A stretch of DNA of 64,000 nt, from positions 8,652,540 through 8,716,539 of the forward strand of contig NC_064042.1 of the NCBI RefSeq assembly GCF_932526225.1, written 5' to 3'. Both the position numbers and the translations under genes were made by a program. This stretch comes from Nematostella vectensis (taxonomy: Eukaryota; Cnidaria; Anthozoa; Actiniaria; Edwardsiidae). The notes under the pieces are model-generated. The model was given only the letters and a program-made list of their open reading frames with translations. It was not told where the DNA came from and ran no database searches. This document shows positions 1 to 14,000 of the stretch, one piece after another. The stretch's first letter is position 1. The number at the start of each line of letters is the position of its first letter.

Positions 1-3000
1 ACTCGCATTTGGCAGATCCGCCCCCCCTCCCTTCTAAAGGACTGTAACAGCGTAATAATATTCCTCATTTTTATTATTTTCCTACATTTTCATTTTCGCG
101 CCATCTAAAGAACCCATGGATAATAAGGCTAGACCGCAACGACACTTTGCCATACGTCCCAATCAAATATTGTCTTTTGTCTGCGGTTGGTTGCAAAGTA
201 CTCAAAAAAAATATTCTCTTTTACAGATGTAAAAGGAGCTTACCCGAAATAATTTTCCGTCACATTTACCTTGATTCTGAAACGCCTATTCTGATTCTGA
301 AACGCCTAGTTTATCTTCAAGCAATATTATTTTCCTAGCGTTAATATGCAGTTCATAACATAAGAAGAAAATCCTTGGTGTTTACAGGGTGTGTCCCAGT
401 GTTATGTTGAAACCCGTTGATCTTTTAAGCGTCCTATAAACAAACAAAACCACGATAAGTTGAAACCTGAAAAAACACTAGTCTGATCGTCCAGACAGAT
501 TGACTGGCGAAGGTTGTGTCTGTTTTCTTCCTGTGATTTTGCGCATGATATTAGAGACACGTTATCAAGGTAATCTCCAATCCGACAACCTACCTCTCTC
601 ATCCCTACCCCTCCCCCCGAAAAGTAGCTTGACTTTATAACTCAATGCGGAGATGTCAGCGGTGGGCCGTCCGGCATTCCCTCTACAGTTATGAGAAAAT
701 TCTGTGCTCTCCCCTACTCCAAGACAAACTTCCAGCTGCGCTCATGGTGTAAGAAATATTTCAGAAATTTTTGTCTGTATATCTTTGATGCGATCCTAAA
801 GCACGCTTTCGTCACATGGTTGTGTCTATGACCGCAAAAGATAACGGTCCTGATATTGTTCTATTGCGCTATATGGGGATTACTTAAAAACAATAATTTG
901 CTACTTTGCGTTTTGTCTTCCAGGATCCAATGCCTGTGTACTCCACTAGTAATATATGCGTATTTTTTAAAAAAAAATAAAAATTCCAAACAGATTGAAT
1001 AGTCACTATAAACGTCTGAAAATACATAGCGTTAGGGAATCCAAACCATGCACAAGAAAGGAAGTACAAACAAACCACACTTTTGACCTGCCCGTATATT
1101 TCTCTAAAGCAAAACAGGAAGAATTCCACTATCAATGTACGCGAATAAAAAGGCTATTAAATATATTTCTTTTAAAGTAAAGTTTAAATTGCAAGTTCTA
1201 CGTCTAAACCGTCTAAAAATCAGGACGACGCGACTTACTGATTAAATTATAAAAAAGGTTATCTTGGCGTTAAAAATCCATAAAACCTTGTACTTTTGGC
1301 TATAACTACCGTATCTCGGACGTTTATAGCACGCCATTGCTATCTTCTCAAGTGTAGGAAATGATAAGGCATTGTTTTAGTGAGACAGTTATCTAGTAAG
1401 GCTGGACATTAAGGTATATCGCAGACGTAAACGATTAGTAATGATTTTGAATATCTCTGACATCGAAACAATCTATCGTATGCAGCAAGACTCTTACGAA
1501 CCACAGGAAACCCAAACAGTACTCTTGGGACTACGTTGCAGTAGTCGAAGCCTCTAACCGGGCTTCCTGTGCTCATAGATAACCATGAGGAACACAAGAC
1601 TCTTACGAACCACAGCAAACCCGGTACGCCTGAGAACTGGAAAATCAGTACTCGTGGGACTGCAGTGCGTTGCAGTTGTTGTAGATATGTACCCTGCCAT
1701 TCTTATGTATGCTTCTTTCCTGTTTCTATGTAGCTTTTAATGACTGTGATATTGTGATCTTGTTTGCGGCCTTGTTTGAAACATAGCTTTTATACTTACT
1801 TTAATCGTGTCATTTTTTTCTGAATTATTCATAGTGGCATTCAAATATACTTGGAGTTTGATACGTTGGCCGTCACAAGGGCTAGGTGAGAAGCTGGCCT
1901 CTTCGTGTTGTGTCTATGGGCTCTTTTCAGCTCTCTCTTTCAATATATAAATGATATAAAATAATCGATAAAGGGTAGTTAAAGCATTTCTTTTTATTTT
2001 TTTCACATGGGAAGGGGGATATAGAAAATTCAGGGAACGATTTTGCCGGGGAAGACACCCCCCCCAATCATAATTTAAAAGCAGCTGCTCCCTTCTCTCA
2101 GCGCCACCGTATTTTCCATATTCGGACCCAAAATGTCTTAGAGCTTTTTTACTGAATGCAATAAATGTTCTTTGATGATAAGTAGAAAAAGTGGTACCCT
2201 GAGAATTGCGTCTTTAGAACGTTACCGCAAATCTTTCTCTTTCTGAGATCTTCGTAACATGCATCGTGACATACACAGCACCTCAGAACAAGAAAAGATG
2301 GAGAATCAAGCACTGTTATCCCATTAGAGTATCACTTGTATAATTAACAGGTCAATGAGAAAATATTATGCAGCAGAAAAAATATATACCCCCAGGGAGG
2401 GATTTTACAGGTGCAAAGAAATGGATCAAAACGAAAGGAAAAATTTTCTGGAAAAGAGAAACATTTCTTGTTTCCTTCGTATTAACTGAGAGCATAATTA
2501 TTCATACTTAAAAGTTATTTAAAGTTATTAAAAATTTCAAAGAAGCTACTTTGTTTGTAATAATTCCTTAGCTTTCACAGTTCTCGTGGTATCGAGCTTG
2601 AACGCAAAGAAAAAATGAACGCAGATGCAACGTTTAAGGTTCATTCTATGTTTCCTATCATTCGTTTAACATGATAATTAAAATGATAGGATAATATTAC
2701 ACGAATACGCAATGATGCGTCTTACTTAATTATCGACACCATCTAGTGGTTTGGCTGGCCCACTACGAGTGACGCACCAACACCTATACTCGAGGTACGC
2801 GAGAGGAGTTCTTCCTGTCACCATCAGGATCATCGGTCCAAAACCAAACAGTGAGCGCTTTCCCCCTGCTTTGATAGAAGAACCAGCCTCTCGATGCCCT
2901 TTTGAAGAATACATACATCAAATCATTGAAACGCTATATAACAGGTGTATGATTAAATAATTTCACTCTAGCAAAACAGCTCATTGCAAAAAAGAAGCCT

Positions 3001-5034
3001 AGTATATTCCATTTGTTGGTGTATTATCAGATTATACATAACCATCCATACCGTACAAATAAAATATTTTTCTGATAGTTTTTAAGGATTCATTGAATTA
3101 TCTAATAAATGGGCCGGTGCCACAAACAGCATAAGTAAGCACAATGCTTTGATCATCGTGTCTGCTTCGCTTCGAGTTATAGAGAACCACAAATTTGTAT
3201 GTGTTTTATATATTACGAGACCATTATCAAAAACGAACCGCTTTAGCTTTGGGAGGGCTAAGTTTAAGCCTTTATCGCGTTCGAACAAGATTTGGGTCTG
3301 TGTTTGCTGTAGCTAAAGGAAGATGTACTCGAGATATTCACTATCAATACACGTTAAAGTGTATTTTGACGCTGAAGATGCTGAAGGAAGTGCTGATTGC
3401 GCTGAAACATTACACTCCTTCTTGTTCCTTTCATGTTCTTAGCATGATCTTAAAATTTGGTGAAAATTCCAGGCTATTATAAACTCATAAATTGACACTA
3501 GTTTTGTTTGAATGAGGGTTTGCATTTTGGAGAGAGCTCATGGTAGATGGTTGACCGTCGTTTTACTAAGATAAAAAGGAAGTTCATTTTTATATAAACG
3601 GTCTACCACGGTTGACCGTTCAAAAAAGCCCTATTATATATTTCAAATCATTTGTAAGCTTCATATACCTAAATAGCTTTGTGATGGTAATAGAATAGAT
3701 GAATGATTGAAGAAATCCGGCTACCATGAGTGGGAATAATATTTTTCTAAAAATGGTAGACCGTACACGGTCCACACCCGCTTTTTGCACCGCCTTGCTA
3801 AATGTATAAACACTTGTTGTTATGTACATTGAAAATGAAATGAGACGAGGCTCTCATGTTTTCTACAACAGATTAACCACCTATTTATCGCTTTCTTTAG
3901 TTGATTTGTTATTTGTTTAATTGGGAAATACTTATTAGGCGATGATCTTTTTAGTCTCTATGCCTGTATTTATTACCTAAATTGGCCATAAAAGCGGTGT
4001 TTTTCGGCTAAATACTCCGAGGGATGGCTGCTTTTGCAAATGGAGACAATCGACACGATATATAGACAGTCTCTTTGGCAACATCAAATAAATTTTATAT
4101 TTTACAAAATTATAGTCTGCAAATATCTTAGCGCACCTTCATTTAATTCAAATTAATTGAATAAAATATCCCAAATAGCGCATAGATATCCCAAAAGTAT
4201 TTTCTAGGGACGTCAACATCTTTACTTCAAGCTCGAATAATTAATAGATTGAAAAACTTTCATTAGGGTATGCGAATAAAGAGAATACATTTTAAGAAAT
4301 CGATGATAAGCGTGACAAATTCCAATCATTCCACTTCTGAGACAATCTTTTACAAAACTAATGGGACACTTTCCCTCCCCCTTCCTCAATGTTGGAGGGC
4401 AAATGATCACCTTGCTACTGCTTGTGTTTTGAGCTGAAAAATCGCCTCTAACCAATATTAATCGGGGAGAGAGGGTTGGCGGTTGTTCATATGGGAAGTG
4501 TCCCACTTTTGTTGAGGATTGTAGATACTGGACATCAGAGTCAGTCGTTTTAAGTTTCTATTCAATCTCTTTGCATCTCCGTAGCTTTGAATCGTCTCAT
4601 GCAGAATGACTGTGCAGGAGACTATAGCTTTGAATCGATCTTCAGAAGAAGGATCTACGATAATTTTCGAAACACCGTTCGAAATACTGAACTCTATGAA
4701 AACAGCATACTCTCTTATGTACATATAATACATTATTGACAGAAGAGATTTGTGAAGTTAGAAAAACACAAAAAATGGGGAGAAAACCTTGTGGCCCATC
4801 CGCCATCTTGATTTTGGAGCGCACGAGGCATGATGGTCAAGATAACACAGGGTGACCAACGACAGGGAGAAATGTTTGAGCTGTGTTGTGTTGGGCTGCA
4901 AAGCGCCCTGCCTGACTCGAGATGCATTGTCAAAATGAGGGGGCTAAAAATACCGCGAAACGCGTATCTATAGGGATCTCTTCTCCTCTGAGATTGAGCA
5001 TAGTTTTTTTTTTGAGCATAGTTTTTTTCAGCTT
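1..5034. other. Intergenic stretch, no supported gene
   Basis: I see no gene here. Open frames are short, AT-rich and lack family motifs or convincing splice sites. The least unlikely is a minus-strand frame of 91 codons at 4458-4733, but its residues match no family I know and it has no clear exon partner. Position 3540-3790 contains short direct and inverted pieces around a 'ggttgaccgt' / 'tggtagaccgt' theme, probably decayed repeat. The stretch lies 3' of the TSP1 gene and could hold its 3' UTR at the right end, though no obvious AATAAA follows that stop codon. Confidence 0.5.
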
Positions 5035-5283
5035 AGTTTCAGTTACCCTGGGTACCAGAGGCTCCAAGCTTCACTAGAGCCGCTAAGGGTTGACGCCGCA
5101 GCCGCTAAGGGTTGACGCCGCAGCCGCTAAGGGTTGACGCCGCAGCCGCTAAGGGTTGACGCCGCAGCCGCTAAGGGTTCACGCCGCAGCCGCTAAGGGT
5201 TCACGCTGCAGCCGCTAAGGGTTGACGCCGCTTCGCGGCTCTATTGAAGCTTGGAGCCTCTGGTCCCCAGGGTAAGTTTCAGT
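5035..5283. mobile_element. 231-bp TIR element (MITE) with 9-bp target duplication and internal 22-bp repeats
   Basis: The element spans 5044-5274. The ends are inverted: the left starts TACCCTGGGTACCAGAGGC, and the reverse complement of the right end starts TACCCTGGGGACCAGAGGC, with matching continuation for about 40 bp. A perfect 9-bp direct repeat, AGTTTCAGT, flanks it at 5035-5043 and 5275-5283, as expected for a target site duplication. The inside is about seven tandem copies of a 22-bp unit beginning GCCGCTAAGGGTTGACGCC. No coding capacity is seen, so it is non-autonomous. A 9-bp duplication is typical of Mutator-like elements, but I would not assign a superfamily on that alone. Confidence 0.85.
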
Positions 5284-5433
5284 TTACATTTATTCACTCA
5301 AAATGCATTTTTCACGTTATTAAACGAAATATTAAAGCACGCTTATAAAATGTACAACAAGGAGGCCAGTAGAAAATCACAATGCTTAACAGGCCTCCTA
5401 AACCCCAAGCTTGTAGCTGATCAGTCGTAGAGA

Positions 5434-5589
5434 GTATACACTCGATTGACAAAACGTTGTCGTCAACCGGCTTCGCGACTACGCGACAAGCCCGCATGTA
5501 AGCATGGGTAAAGACCACTGAAGCGGCTTGCTTCATATATTAGCCTATGCCTGAAGTTGACGACAACGTTTTGTCAATCGAGTGTATGC
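5434..5589. repeat. Foldback inverted repeat
   Basis: About 33 bp at 5434-5467, reading GTATACACTCGATTGAC and onward, recurs as its reverse complement at 5556-5589. The spacer is about 90 bp and GC-richer. It can form a hairpin and looks like a short MITE or one end pair of a larger element. No clear target duplication was identified. Confidence 0.7.
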
Positions 5590-5893
5590 ACTTGGACCCA
5601 ACTCCCCTCCTCCCCTAACCCCGCCCCTGGTGGAATGCTTGATATGCGCGGTACTTTTTGTCTGGTACTTGAACTCTCCTATACTCGGATCCGGTCTTAC
5701 AATCTTAAAAAATCGACCAGATAGAGCCGCGTAGGAGTGTTCAGCTCCTGGTACTTAGCGGTCCAAACTAAGTAAAAGAAAAATCAAGACTTATAAAGAG
5801 CTCTAGAATTATAGATGATGGCGGACCGATAAAATCACGCCCAACGTCCTACGTCCCACGCCCCTCTTCTGTGATTTCATGCAGCCATTAGTG

Positions 5894-8800
5894 TCAAGGC
5901 AACTTGATACATACACCGAAAGTGGTTTTGCTCACATCCCACGCATCTAATCGATCTGTTTGCTGAACATTACTTTTGCATGCTTCTTTGATAACGTTAT
6001 TTGTGGCATTTGATGGGCCATACGTGGCTCCAGTGTGACCATGCCAACAGCCGAAGTTCCCGCCCGCCCCTAGAAGTGCTTGATAGTCAGCATAGCCTCG
6101 GAGGCTGGAGGCTTGGACGTGGACTATGAGGTCTTGACAAGGTGTGGCATGGAATGAGGTGTCTCGTTGGTCAATGTAGCATAGCAACCAGCCAGCAGGT
6201 ACAGCGTACCCGGTGCTTGTGTCTCTAGCGATGGCGTCGTAGCGAAGAATACTACCACATGACCTATCTGAAGGAGTAAAGCTTTGGGTTATTTATATGG
6301 AGACGGACGGATCTCATTTTTGCGTGCGTCTGTCCTCTGATAATCCGCGGATGAAGTCACAGAGTGTCCGTAAACAAAAGAAGTACGCAACGAGACGAAA
6401 TCGAGTTGCGTGACAATTGTACGTGTCGGAGCAATTTACTAAGCGTTTTGGCAACGATGTTTGTTATAAACGCTGGCGTTGTACACTTGTATGTAGTGTT
6501 TATTTATTTTTTTTTTCAATAAATTTGATCAACACATTCATACAGGGCCGTAGCAGGGGTGGGGCACTAGGGCCCCCCAATATTGTCCAAAATTATAAGG
6601 AAATGAAGTGCCCCCCCCCAATATTGTCCAAAATTATAAGGAAATGACCAGTAGGGGCGTGGCTGTGCCCCAAAATATTTTCTTAATGTTTCTGTATTGT
6701 GCCCCCTAATACTTCAAGACCTACCACGGCCCTGTTATATATAATAGATAAAAACAATTGGTTAAACTCACACAAGGTACAGTTTTTGGTTTCCCGGCTA
6801 GTCCCTTGACAATCTTGTCTTCCATGCCGAGGAGCGGGCCTTGTGCAGTTACGCGCTCGTGAGCTGTGACCCTCGGTGTCACAATGCGCCCAGTTAGACC
6901 ACGCCGACCAGCTACCGGCTACTGAAAGAGGTTAAAAAGAAATATCCAAGCATAAGCCAATAACCCTGACTACTATTGTACAATACATTGAGACGACCGA
7001 GTGTACGAGGAACAATACGTTGAGACACCCGGGTGTACGAGGATTGTCTTTACCAATCGGCCTGTATTCATGAGCATGGGCGGACGGACAGTGCTGAATA
7101 ACGCATGCGCATGCGCGTGTTCTGGTGAAAACAAACAAAATCTCAGTGTTGAATCGTTCGAGTAAAGGTACGAAAGGCTGACTGTGGTCGCTGTTTTGAC
7201 CTACTGTACAGCATTAAAACCATACTGTACAAAAGATGACAGATTTGTTTGATAATGAGGGAGTCATAAAGAACATTTTAGCCTTAGGTTTGATCTAGTT
7301 TTCTTAGCATTCGCCAAAATGTATATGACAGTTCGCCGGTAAAACGCCGTCATTTCAAAACAAAAAAGGCTGGCTTAACCTGGTTTAACCGCGCGGTACT
7401 GGAACTAGTCTTGAGTTTTTCAGCACTGTCGGGCGGACGGGACTTGACTCTAGCGCCAAGCATGGGAATGAAATATGATGCTCTCAAACTTAACTTACAT
7501 GGACAGGGCTTGCTTTCCTGGTGGGGTCCTTTGCAATCACTTGCTTTACTTTGAATGGAGGTTCTGGTGCAGTAACGTTCTCTTAAGCTACGGCCCTCTT
7601 CGCTGCACATAGTCCAAGTGGACCAGGCGGTCCAAGTATCGCTTTCTTAAAAGAAAATATTAGATAAGCACAAATGTTAGTAAATGGCAGCTAAAGGAAT
7701 AAAGCATTTGCATTAGCAGTTATCCCCTCACAAAAATGTTGCCATTTTTAGCTCACAATAGCATCTCAAACCTCTTGTTTTACCTCTGTTTTTGCGACAG
7801 GCGCCAGCAGCGGTTGCTACGCAGACTTGCCTAGGTCTAACAAGTATATAACCAGAGTGTCAACAGCGTCCTTAACCCTCATCGTTCTCTCGGCCGTACC
7901 AAATCTTTCGATATTCGATATATTCCCCAATTTATCTCGCACATCGTATTTGCGATGCACTTCTCCCCATACTACTCCTCTTGCCACTGATGATACAATT
8001 ACCCCATACCTGGACAGGCCACGTGACCACAATGCTTTGTTTGCTGTGTAATTACGTCATCTGAGCAGTTCGAGGTATAGTTATGTATGGGGGCGGAGCT
8101 TGCGCAGTTTCTTGTTCGTGATTGGCTGCCTCCCCCACACGTGACGCTACACGTGGTCCATGAGCTCCACGCATGCGTATCAGGGAGGCTGTCCGTGTAA
8201 GCACTCCTCTTCAATCCTAAAAAAAAGTACCTTGATAAAGTGTGATGGTCTACACGCCTGCGAATGCTCGATTTTGTGGCGCCCAATTAGCCTCGTTGAA
8301 GAAATAGTGTTCACATGATTTAAAGTATCTTAACCTTTCCTCTTCGTCAGATATCATAAGCGAACGAAAGTAAATGGCCCGCGCTAGCCATCTTGCAGGC
8401 ATTTATTTACCCGGTGTTTTTCTCTATGCGCCGAGTTTTGGCCGCCATCTAGTTTTGTTCCGGCTGTAGGCCCGCGCGCACTCTGAACACTGACAGACAT
8501 GTGAATATCACTAGGCTTTAAGGTAGGTTGGCAGAAAGATCGTTCATATGCACGTGTCTCAAGGCGCGTAGCTAGATTTTGCTGAAGGGATGAACAGCAC
8601 AGTCATATTCGATCTCTCGAGAAGAAAACACGATGTTGTTTCGGGGAGCTGAGAGGGTATTATTTAAATGTACCTTTGGTACTTGTCTTCATGACCACAG
8701 CAGTGGGTACGACTATAGCAACAAGGGCTACACCCACTCCCAGGGACACCACTAGGCACCTCAGGCGCTTTCGACCTCGCGAGACACCCTGAACATCCTC

Positions 8801-9076
8801 CGAACGGCGCGTGAAGGCACCTTGAGCGCGCACACCTTGAACAGCACCCTCAACATCGCTAGTAGGGTGCTGACGTGCTGCCTTGATGTTTGTATCTAAA
8901 TTCACTTCACTTTTGGCGTCACCGGGACGATCAGCAAAGACGCTTTGGCTACAGTGGGCTTGCAGCATGTTGTTCCCTTGGACAGCGCCTATATCCTTAG
9001 CAGAGTCCCATTCCTTGATGTGTGCTCCTGCCTCAGTATGGGGAGGGGTATTTGGGCGATCTGCGGCGTCTTCCAT
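5894..9076 (-). CDS. Type II membrane protein with three thrombospondin type 1 repeats
   Basis: Five exons, 426 codons: 9076-8674, 8216-8010, 7645-7499, 6921-6772, 6267-5894. All four introns are GT-AG and phase 1, the usual arrangement for shuffled extracellular modules. Residues 1-106 are polar, followed by the basic run RKRLR and a hydrophobic segment at about 107-129 with no signal peptide, so a type II anchor is inferred. Exons 2, 3 and 4 each encode one TSP1 repeat, with the landmarks [24 protein letters not shown] and [10 protein letters not shown] followed by the usual paired cysteines. The second and third repeats lack the CSVTCG core. The last exon encodes about 124 residues with spaced cysteines and no family I recognise. 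TSP1 repeats bind matrix or partner proteins outside the cell. The membrane topology and any adhesion role are inferred. Confidence 0.85.
6541..6737. mobile_element. Short TIR element (MITE), family member 1
   Basis: It is bounded by ACAGGGCCGTAG on the left and CTACCACGGCCCTGT on the right, inverted with respect to each other. Inside, a piece containing CCAATATTGTCC and ATTATAAGGAAATGA is duplicated in tandem. The internal motif GGAAATGACCAGTAGGGGCG recurs in the copy near 19.9 kb, which shows a dispersed family. It sits in the last intron of the TSP1 gene and codes for nothing. Confidence 0.7.
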
Positions 9077-11043
9077 TAGAGTATCGGCACTCGCACAAGT
9101 AGCTGTGTGGTTTTAGCTATTTGGTCGTGTGGCTCTTTTAGCTAACTGCTATATAACCAGTGCACTTGGGGAGGATCTGATAACATGACTTGTGCTGAAT
9201 ACCGATACTAGGTCCGTGAGACAGGAATACTTTAAGTGAATCGGAATTCGATAAAGCGAATAGAAGGCAATCGTTTTATTGATTTAATAAGACGCGTGAT
9301 TTTCTTACTTTGTTATTTCAAAATATTTAGACGATGATACTAAGTTTAATCCAATGAAACTAATGATTTTATTCGAATTAACACCGTTTATGTACCAGAA
9401 TTTTCAAAACGCACGGTTCTCAGATTTTTTAGAAAAGGTTTCACAAGTGCATTATATTTCCTACAGAAAATTCATACATTTCCATATCCTTGTCGATAAT
9501 TACCTTAAAATGCGAATAGCACATCGGTTCGTAGAAGATAGCTAATATACGACTAATTGCGACCCATATCAATCGGTTCCCCTTATTAAGAAAACGTTGT
9601 CGTTTTGGGAGTCTGGTACCGAAAAAAACTTTTCCTAAAAAAGTCAATGACGTTTAGAATATTTGTACTTCGAAAATACTTTGACGAAACACCAGGGTTG
9701 AAATGTAGCACAGCATTGTACAATGGAAAATACTATATACTCCAGCCTAGTCAGGCTTTCGATGGCCCATCACAGAAACCCGGTCAGAACGTCTGTGACT
9801 AGGCAGTAAATATCAGCAATGCACTGAAAAGCTGGAGAACGTCCCCCCTTCCCAATATAACCCCCTATCCCTCGGCACAAGGCCCCGTATAAGTCTTTTA
9901 TCGTGAAATATAATAAAGAGATAAAGTTTCATCAATGAAAATATCATAAATATATAATTTCTTTATTCGCCAAACTCCACTTTCCCTGAAAAAAATATTT
10001 ATCTTATCACCAAATGTTATTGTACCATCCTTAAGATACCACTGCTCATAGACTAACATGTTCAATCAAACAACAGGGAACCACAAGAAGTCTACTTTAG
10101 AGAGAGCATCCTTGCTGACCCAGAGTGAGATTGTATTCAATTCCGCCCTGGGTCCAGGGGATGCAAGAGTGGCCCTGTTAATTTAAAATTATTAACAATA
10201 AACATATAAATAAAATGGAATTTTAAAATTTGATGCAATCAATGGCTTTAGATAATCCAACCAGTGTTTTAAATGATATTAAATTGAGAGGTCATATTTC
10301 AACTAGAATAGTTATTTATAGTGACCCACACATGCTAGCAACTTTGTTTGTAAAACATGAAGCACAAGTTAATCATTAGCTAATAAATCCAGCTGGTTTG
10401 TGTTCTACAAACAAATCAAATCACTGCGCATACAGCACGTTGAAACGGGGGGTGCCTAACGAGGTATTTGGCTGTTTAAAGGATTTAGGTTTTTTTTTTC
10501 AAAGGTCGGAGGGTAATTTGGGATCATTTTGAAGATAAGAAAAGTTTATATTTATGCAGGTTTAGGAGATATCAATAGTTCACAATATGCGCACAAATAA
10601 CGATTCAGATTAAAATATTCCTTTTGAAATTAAGATAATTTGAAGACTGGTTGGATTATCCTATATAGCCCTTGATACTGTTATACTGTTTAATTTCTTT
10701 CTGTCATTTTGACATGACATACCCATAATGATTTTATTTGCCAATTAAATATAAAGGAATTTATCAAATCAAACCACCCATCTATGGCAACTTCAACAAA
10801 GAGGACATAGAAAGACTGTTGTCAAGCATTATAGACAGGATAATGCAACTATTTTAAGAAAAAAAGCAAGGTAGACAAATTGCGCATCCTTTTTATAAAT
10901 TTTCATCTTTAGGCCAGCCAAACAAATTCAGCTTATGTATGGTTATTCGGCCCAGGTTTGTTTCAGAATTTTTGCTTGCTTTATAAAGACCAGAAAATAT
11001 AGTTAAACCTGGGCAGATATGCTCAAGGGTTTTTGGTCTTTCT
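9077..11043. other. Intergenic region between the TSP1 gene and SIDT
   Basis: The two minus-strand genes are tandem here. The right part should hold the SIDT 3' UTR and the left part the promoter of the TSP1 gene. Open frames are short and unconvincing. AT-rich unique sequence fills most of it; nothing that looks like an RNA gene or coding exon was seen. Confidence 0.5.
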
Positions 11044-14000
11044 CTAAAACACAGGAATTCTTGTCCTAGGAACGCCTTGTAGATCATCATCAAGTGTAAG
11101 TAATGCCTGGGGACAGAGTAAAAGTCTTGGTTAGTAAATTGATAAATCACCCCACCATGACCAATAGGATAGCGATGGGACCTTTTTCATTTATAGATTT
11201 CTTGTTACAAAATAAAGCAACTTTTATTCTAGAATACCATACCCAGGTTTAGCTCAATTTAGTGGCATCATAAACAGAAGTTTTCTTATTCAAGCCATCA
11301 ACAAATAAGGTTACATAGGTCTATTTAAGTTGTACCTTTGGCTACTAAAAATATTCTTTAAGCCTTTCTTGTTAACTTTTTAATGCCCCTACTTGTTTTT
11401 AACTATGTTTTCACTGTCTGTCAATTATGTAATCATTGCTAGTCAGAGGGGACGGCAGAGGTGTTATCAATAAGTGTGATTTTACTCACTAGAAATGAAA
11501 AGAACATAGCACATGCAGACAGGAAATGCCATACATCATGGTCATCATAGAAACCCATCAGCAAACAATGGCTGTTTCCTTCACGTGAATGGGCAGGACT
11601 TTCCTGAATAAACAATAAATAAAACAATATGACTTATTTAGATGAATGACCTTAGAAGGGTCTAATGTTGGATCGCAATATAACCCAATAAAACTGGTGG
11701 TGACATGACATTTCAGCCAAGTAGCTAGGCAAACACATTATTATCATATTTAATAATCTTCAAGCATATGATTATCATATTTAATTATCTTCAAGCATAT
11801 GATATCTATGCTTTGAATCCCCCCTCACCTCTCCTGTGAGTTCTTATATTCACAAGCCACTGAGGATGTAGATTTTACCTGCCATGATGTCAGCCTCTTG
11901 AAGAAAAAAACAAGTGCAGCTATCCAGCATAGCAAAGACAGTCCACTGACAACAAATGGTAGAGGAAGGATGCGCTCCTTATTTCTTAGCTATATGTAGA
12001 TAAAATTTATGGCAAAGTTACCATAATGTTTTTAAACCATTGTAGGTAGACCATATCATGGCATTCAGTTGCTCTTTAAAACAGAAGACTAAAGGTCAAA
12101 ACAATGAAAAAGTTATCATAGATCAATACTCACTTCTCATAACAATCCTTAGGGGTGTTAGCCTAAAAGTAAGTGTAAGTCCAAAAAGTGTAAATCCAAA
12201 AAGAAAAGGGCAAAATAAGCTTTTGGAATGAAACTTTTCTCACACATATGGATTTTGATGGTCTGATGTGAGCCCCTTTTTTAAGTATTTTTTTTAATTT
12301 ACCTTTTTTTAAAATTTACCTTCATGATGACGTAAAAGCCAATGTAGAGGAGGCCATTAACAATCAGGATAGCAAGCAGGTAAGTGGCAAAGTCCCTTGG
12401 CTCGTTGACCACACCATTTATGGCACTGCATTTAGATAGACATTAGGTGTAGTTAATAATACTGTCAGACGGAATTTTGTATTCCTAGAATGTGCATTGT
12501 ATGTTAGATAACTCTTTTTTATTATTCTGGACTAAGGCCAAGCCTTTAAGCTTAAGTTTGCTTATTCCAATTGCACTACCTTATAATTTATACCCTCTAA
12601 TAGATACACAGAAGATGTCACAGCACAGTCACTTCAGAAACAAGAGTCACACAACAGCGGCGGTTCCTGTTCCATAATGGGGGGATCAGAGCAAGGGTTT
12701 CAAGAAAAAGGGGGGGGGGGGGGAAGATCATTGTTCCTTCCTGGGATTTCCTTATATTTTTAAGGAAAATATCCGAAAGTAGGGGCCGGATCTGCTAATC
12801 CTGCACAACTTCTCATTGCAATTTTTATTTGTTTAGGACATGCTGACATCATCTGTGCATCTATTAGAGGACACGCAAAAATGAGATCTATTTGTTAATT
12901 ACAAGTACTCTTAGAGTCCTTCTGACAGCCCCGCCAATGGAAAAATATATTCATGTCTCACAGGGCGAAAAAATGTATAAATACATTATTCCTTTTGCCA
13001 AAGTTATCCCAACTACAATGTACAGACAACCAGAGTAAAACTGAATGTTAAGACTTTATTCGCCGAACCGTTTAAAGAGGGAACTACAAATATTGAAATA
13101 AAACTAACTTAAATATTTCCAAGCTACATATACTTGATTTATAAATCTGCGAAGTAACACTTATGTACAATTCTAAGATCATTTCAACTGGGATGTACCA
13201 ACGTTTATTATTGTCTTTCATCACGAAGCGATACAACTCCTTCACTTTCTCGTAGTCGCGTTTTTAACTGCTTTTCTTCTCTGACTTCTTGGGCAAAAGC
13301 ACGGCTTGGATGTTGGGCAGCACGCCACCCTGAGCGATGGTGACACCGTGAAGCAATCTGTTCAACTCCTCGTCGTTTCTGACAGCCAACTGCAAATGTC
13401 GTGGGATAATTCTAGTCTTCTTGTTATCGCGCGCAGCGTTCCCGGCTAACTCGAGGATCTCAGCGCTTAGATATTCCAAAACAGCGGCCATGTACACGGG
13501 CGCTCCGGCGCCAACACGCTCGGCGTAGTTCCCTTTACGAAGATGGCGATGAATTCGACCGACAGGAAATTGTAATCCTGCTCTAGACGAGCGAGTTTTC
13601 GACTTGGTTCCCTTCGCTTTTCCTTTGCCACGGCCAGACATCTTGGAACGTGTTTATACTCGAATAAACAAACCGTACGAAGTGTTCGGAATTTTTTATT
13701 TATACGACAGAGGAGGATCGAAATAAACCAATCAAAATGGAGACACGGGGTTATCGTGATTTAGCCTTCATTTATTATGCAAAACACCCGTCTAAAACTG
13801 TTCCCTTTGAGGTAAGAACTAGTTCTAGCCAATCACAAGAGGGTAATTTCGATCCGCATACTAATTGATCCGAGGCCGGATCTGATATAAATACGAACGC
13901 GTCCTCGTAGGAACGCCAGATCTTATCCTTTGTTAGCGAGTTGTCAAATAAACTTCGTCAAAATGCCGCCAAAACCAGGAGTTGGAAAGAAAGGAGAGAA

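Noticed and set aside
4458-4733. 91-residue minus-strand frame
   Set aside because: No family motif, no coding-like composition and no splice partners. It may be chance or a decayed fragment.
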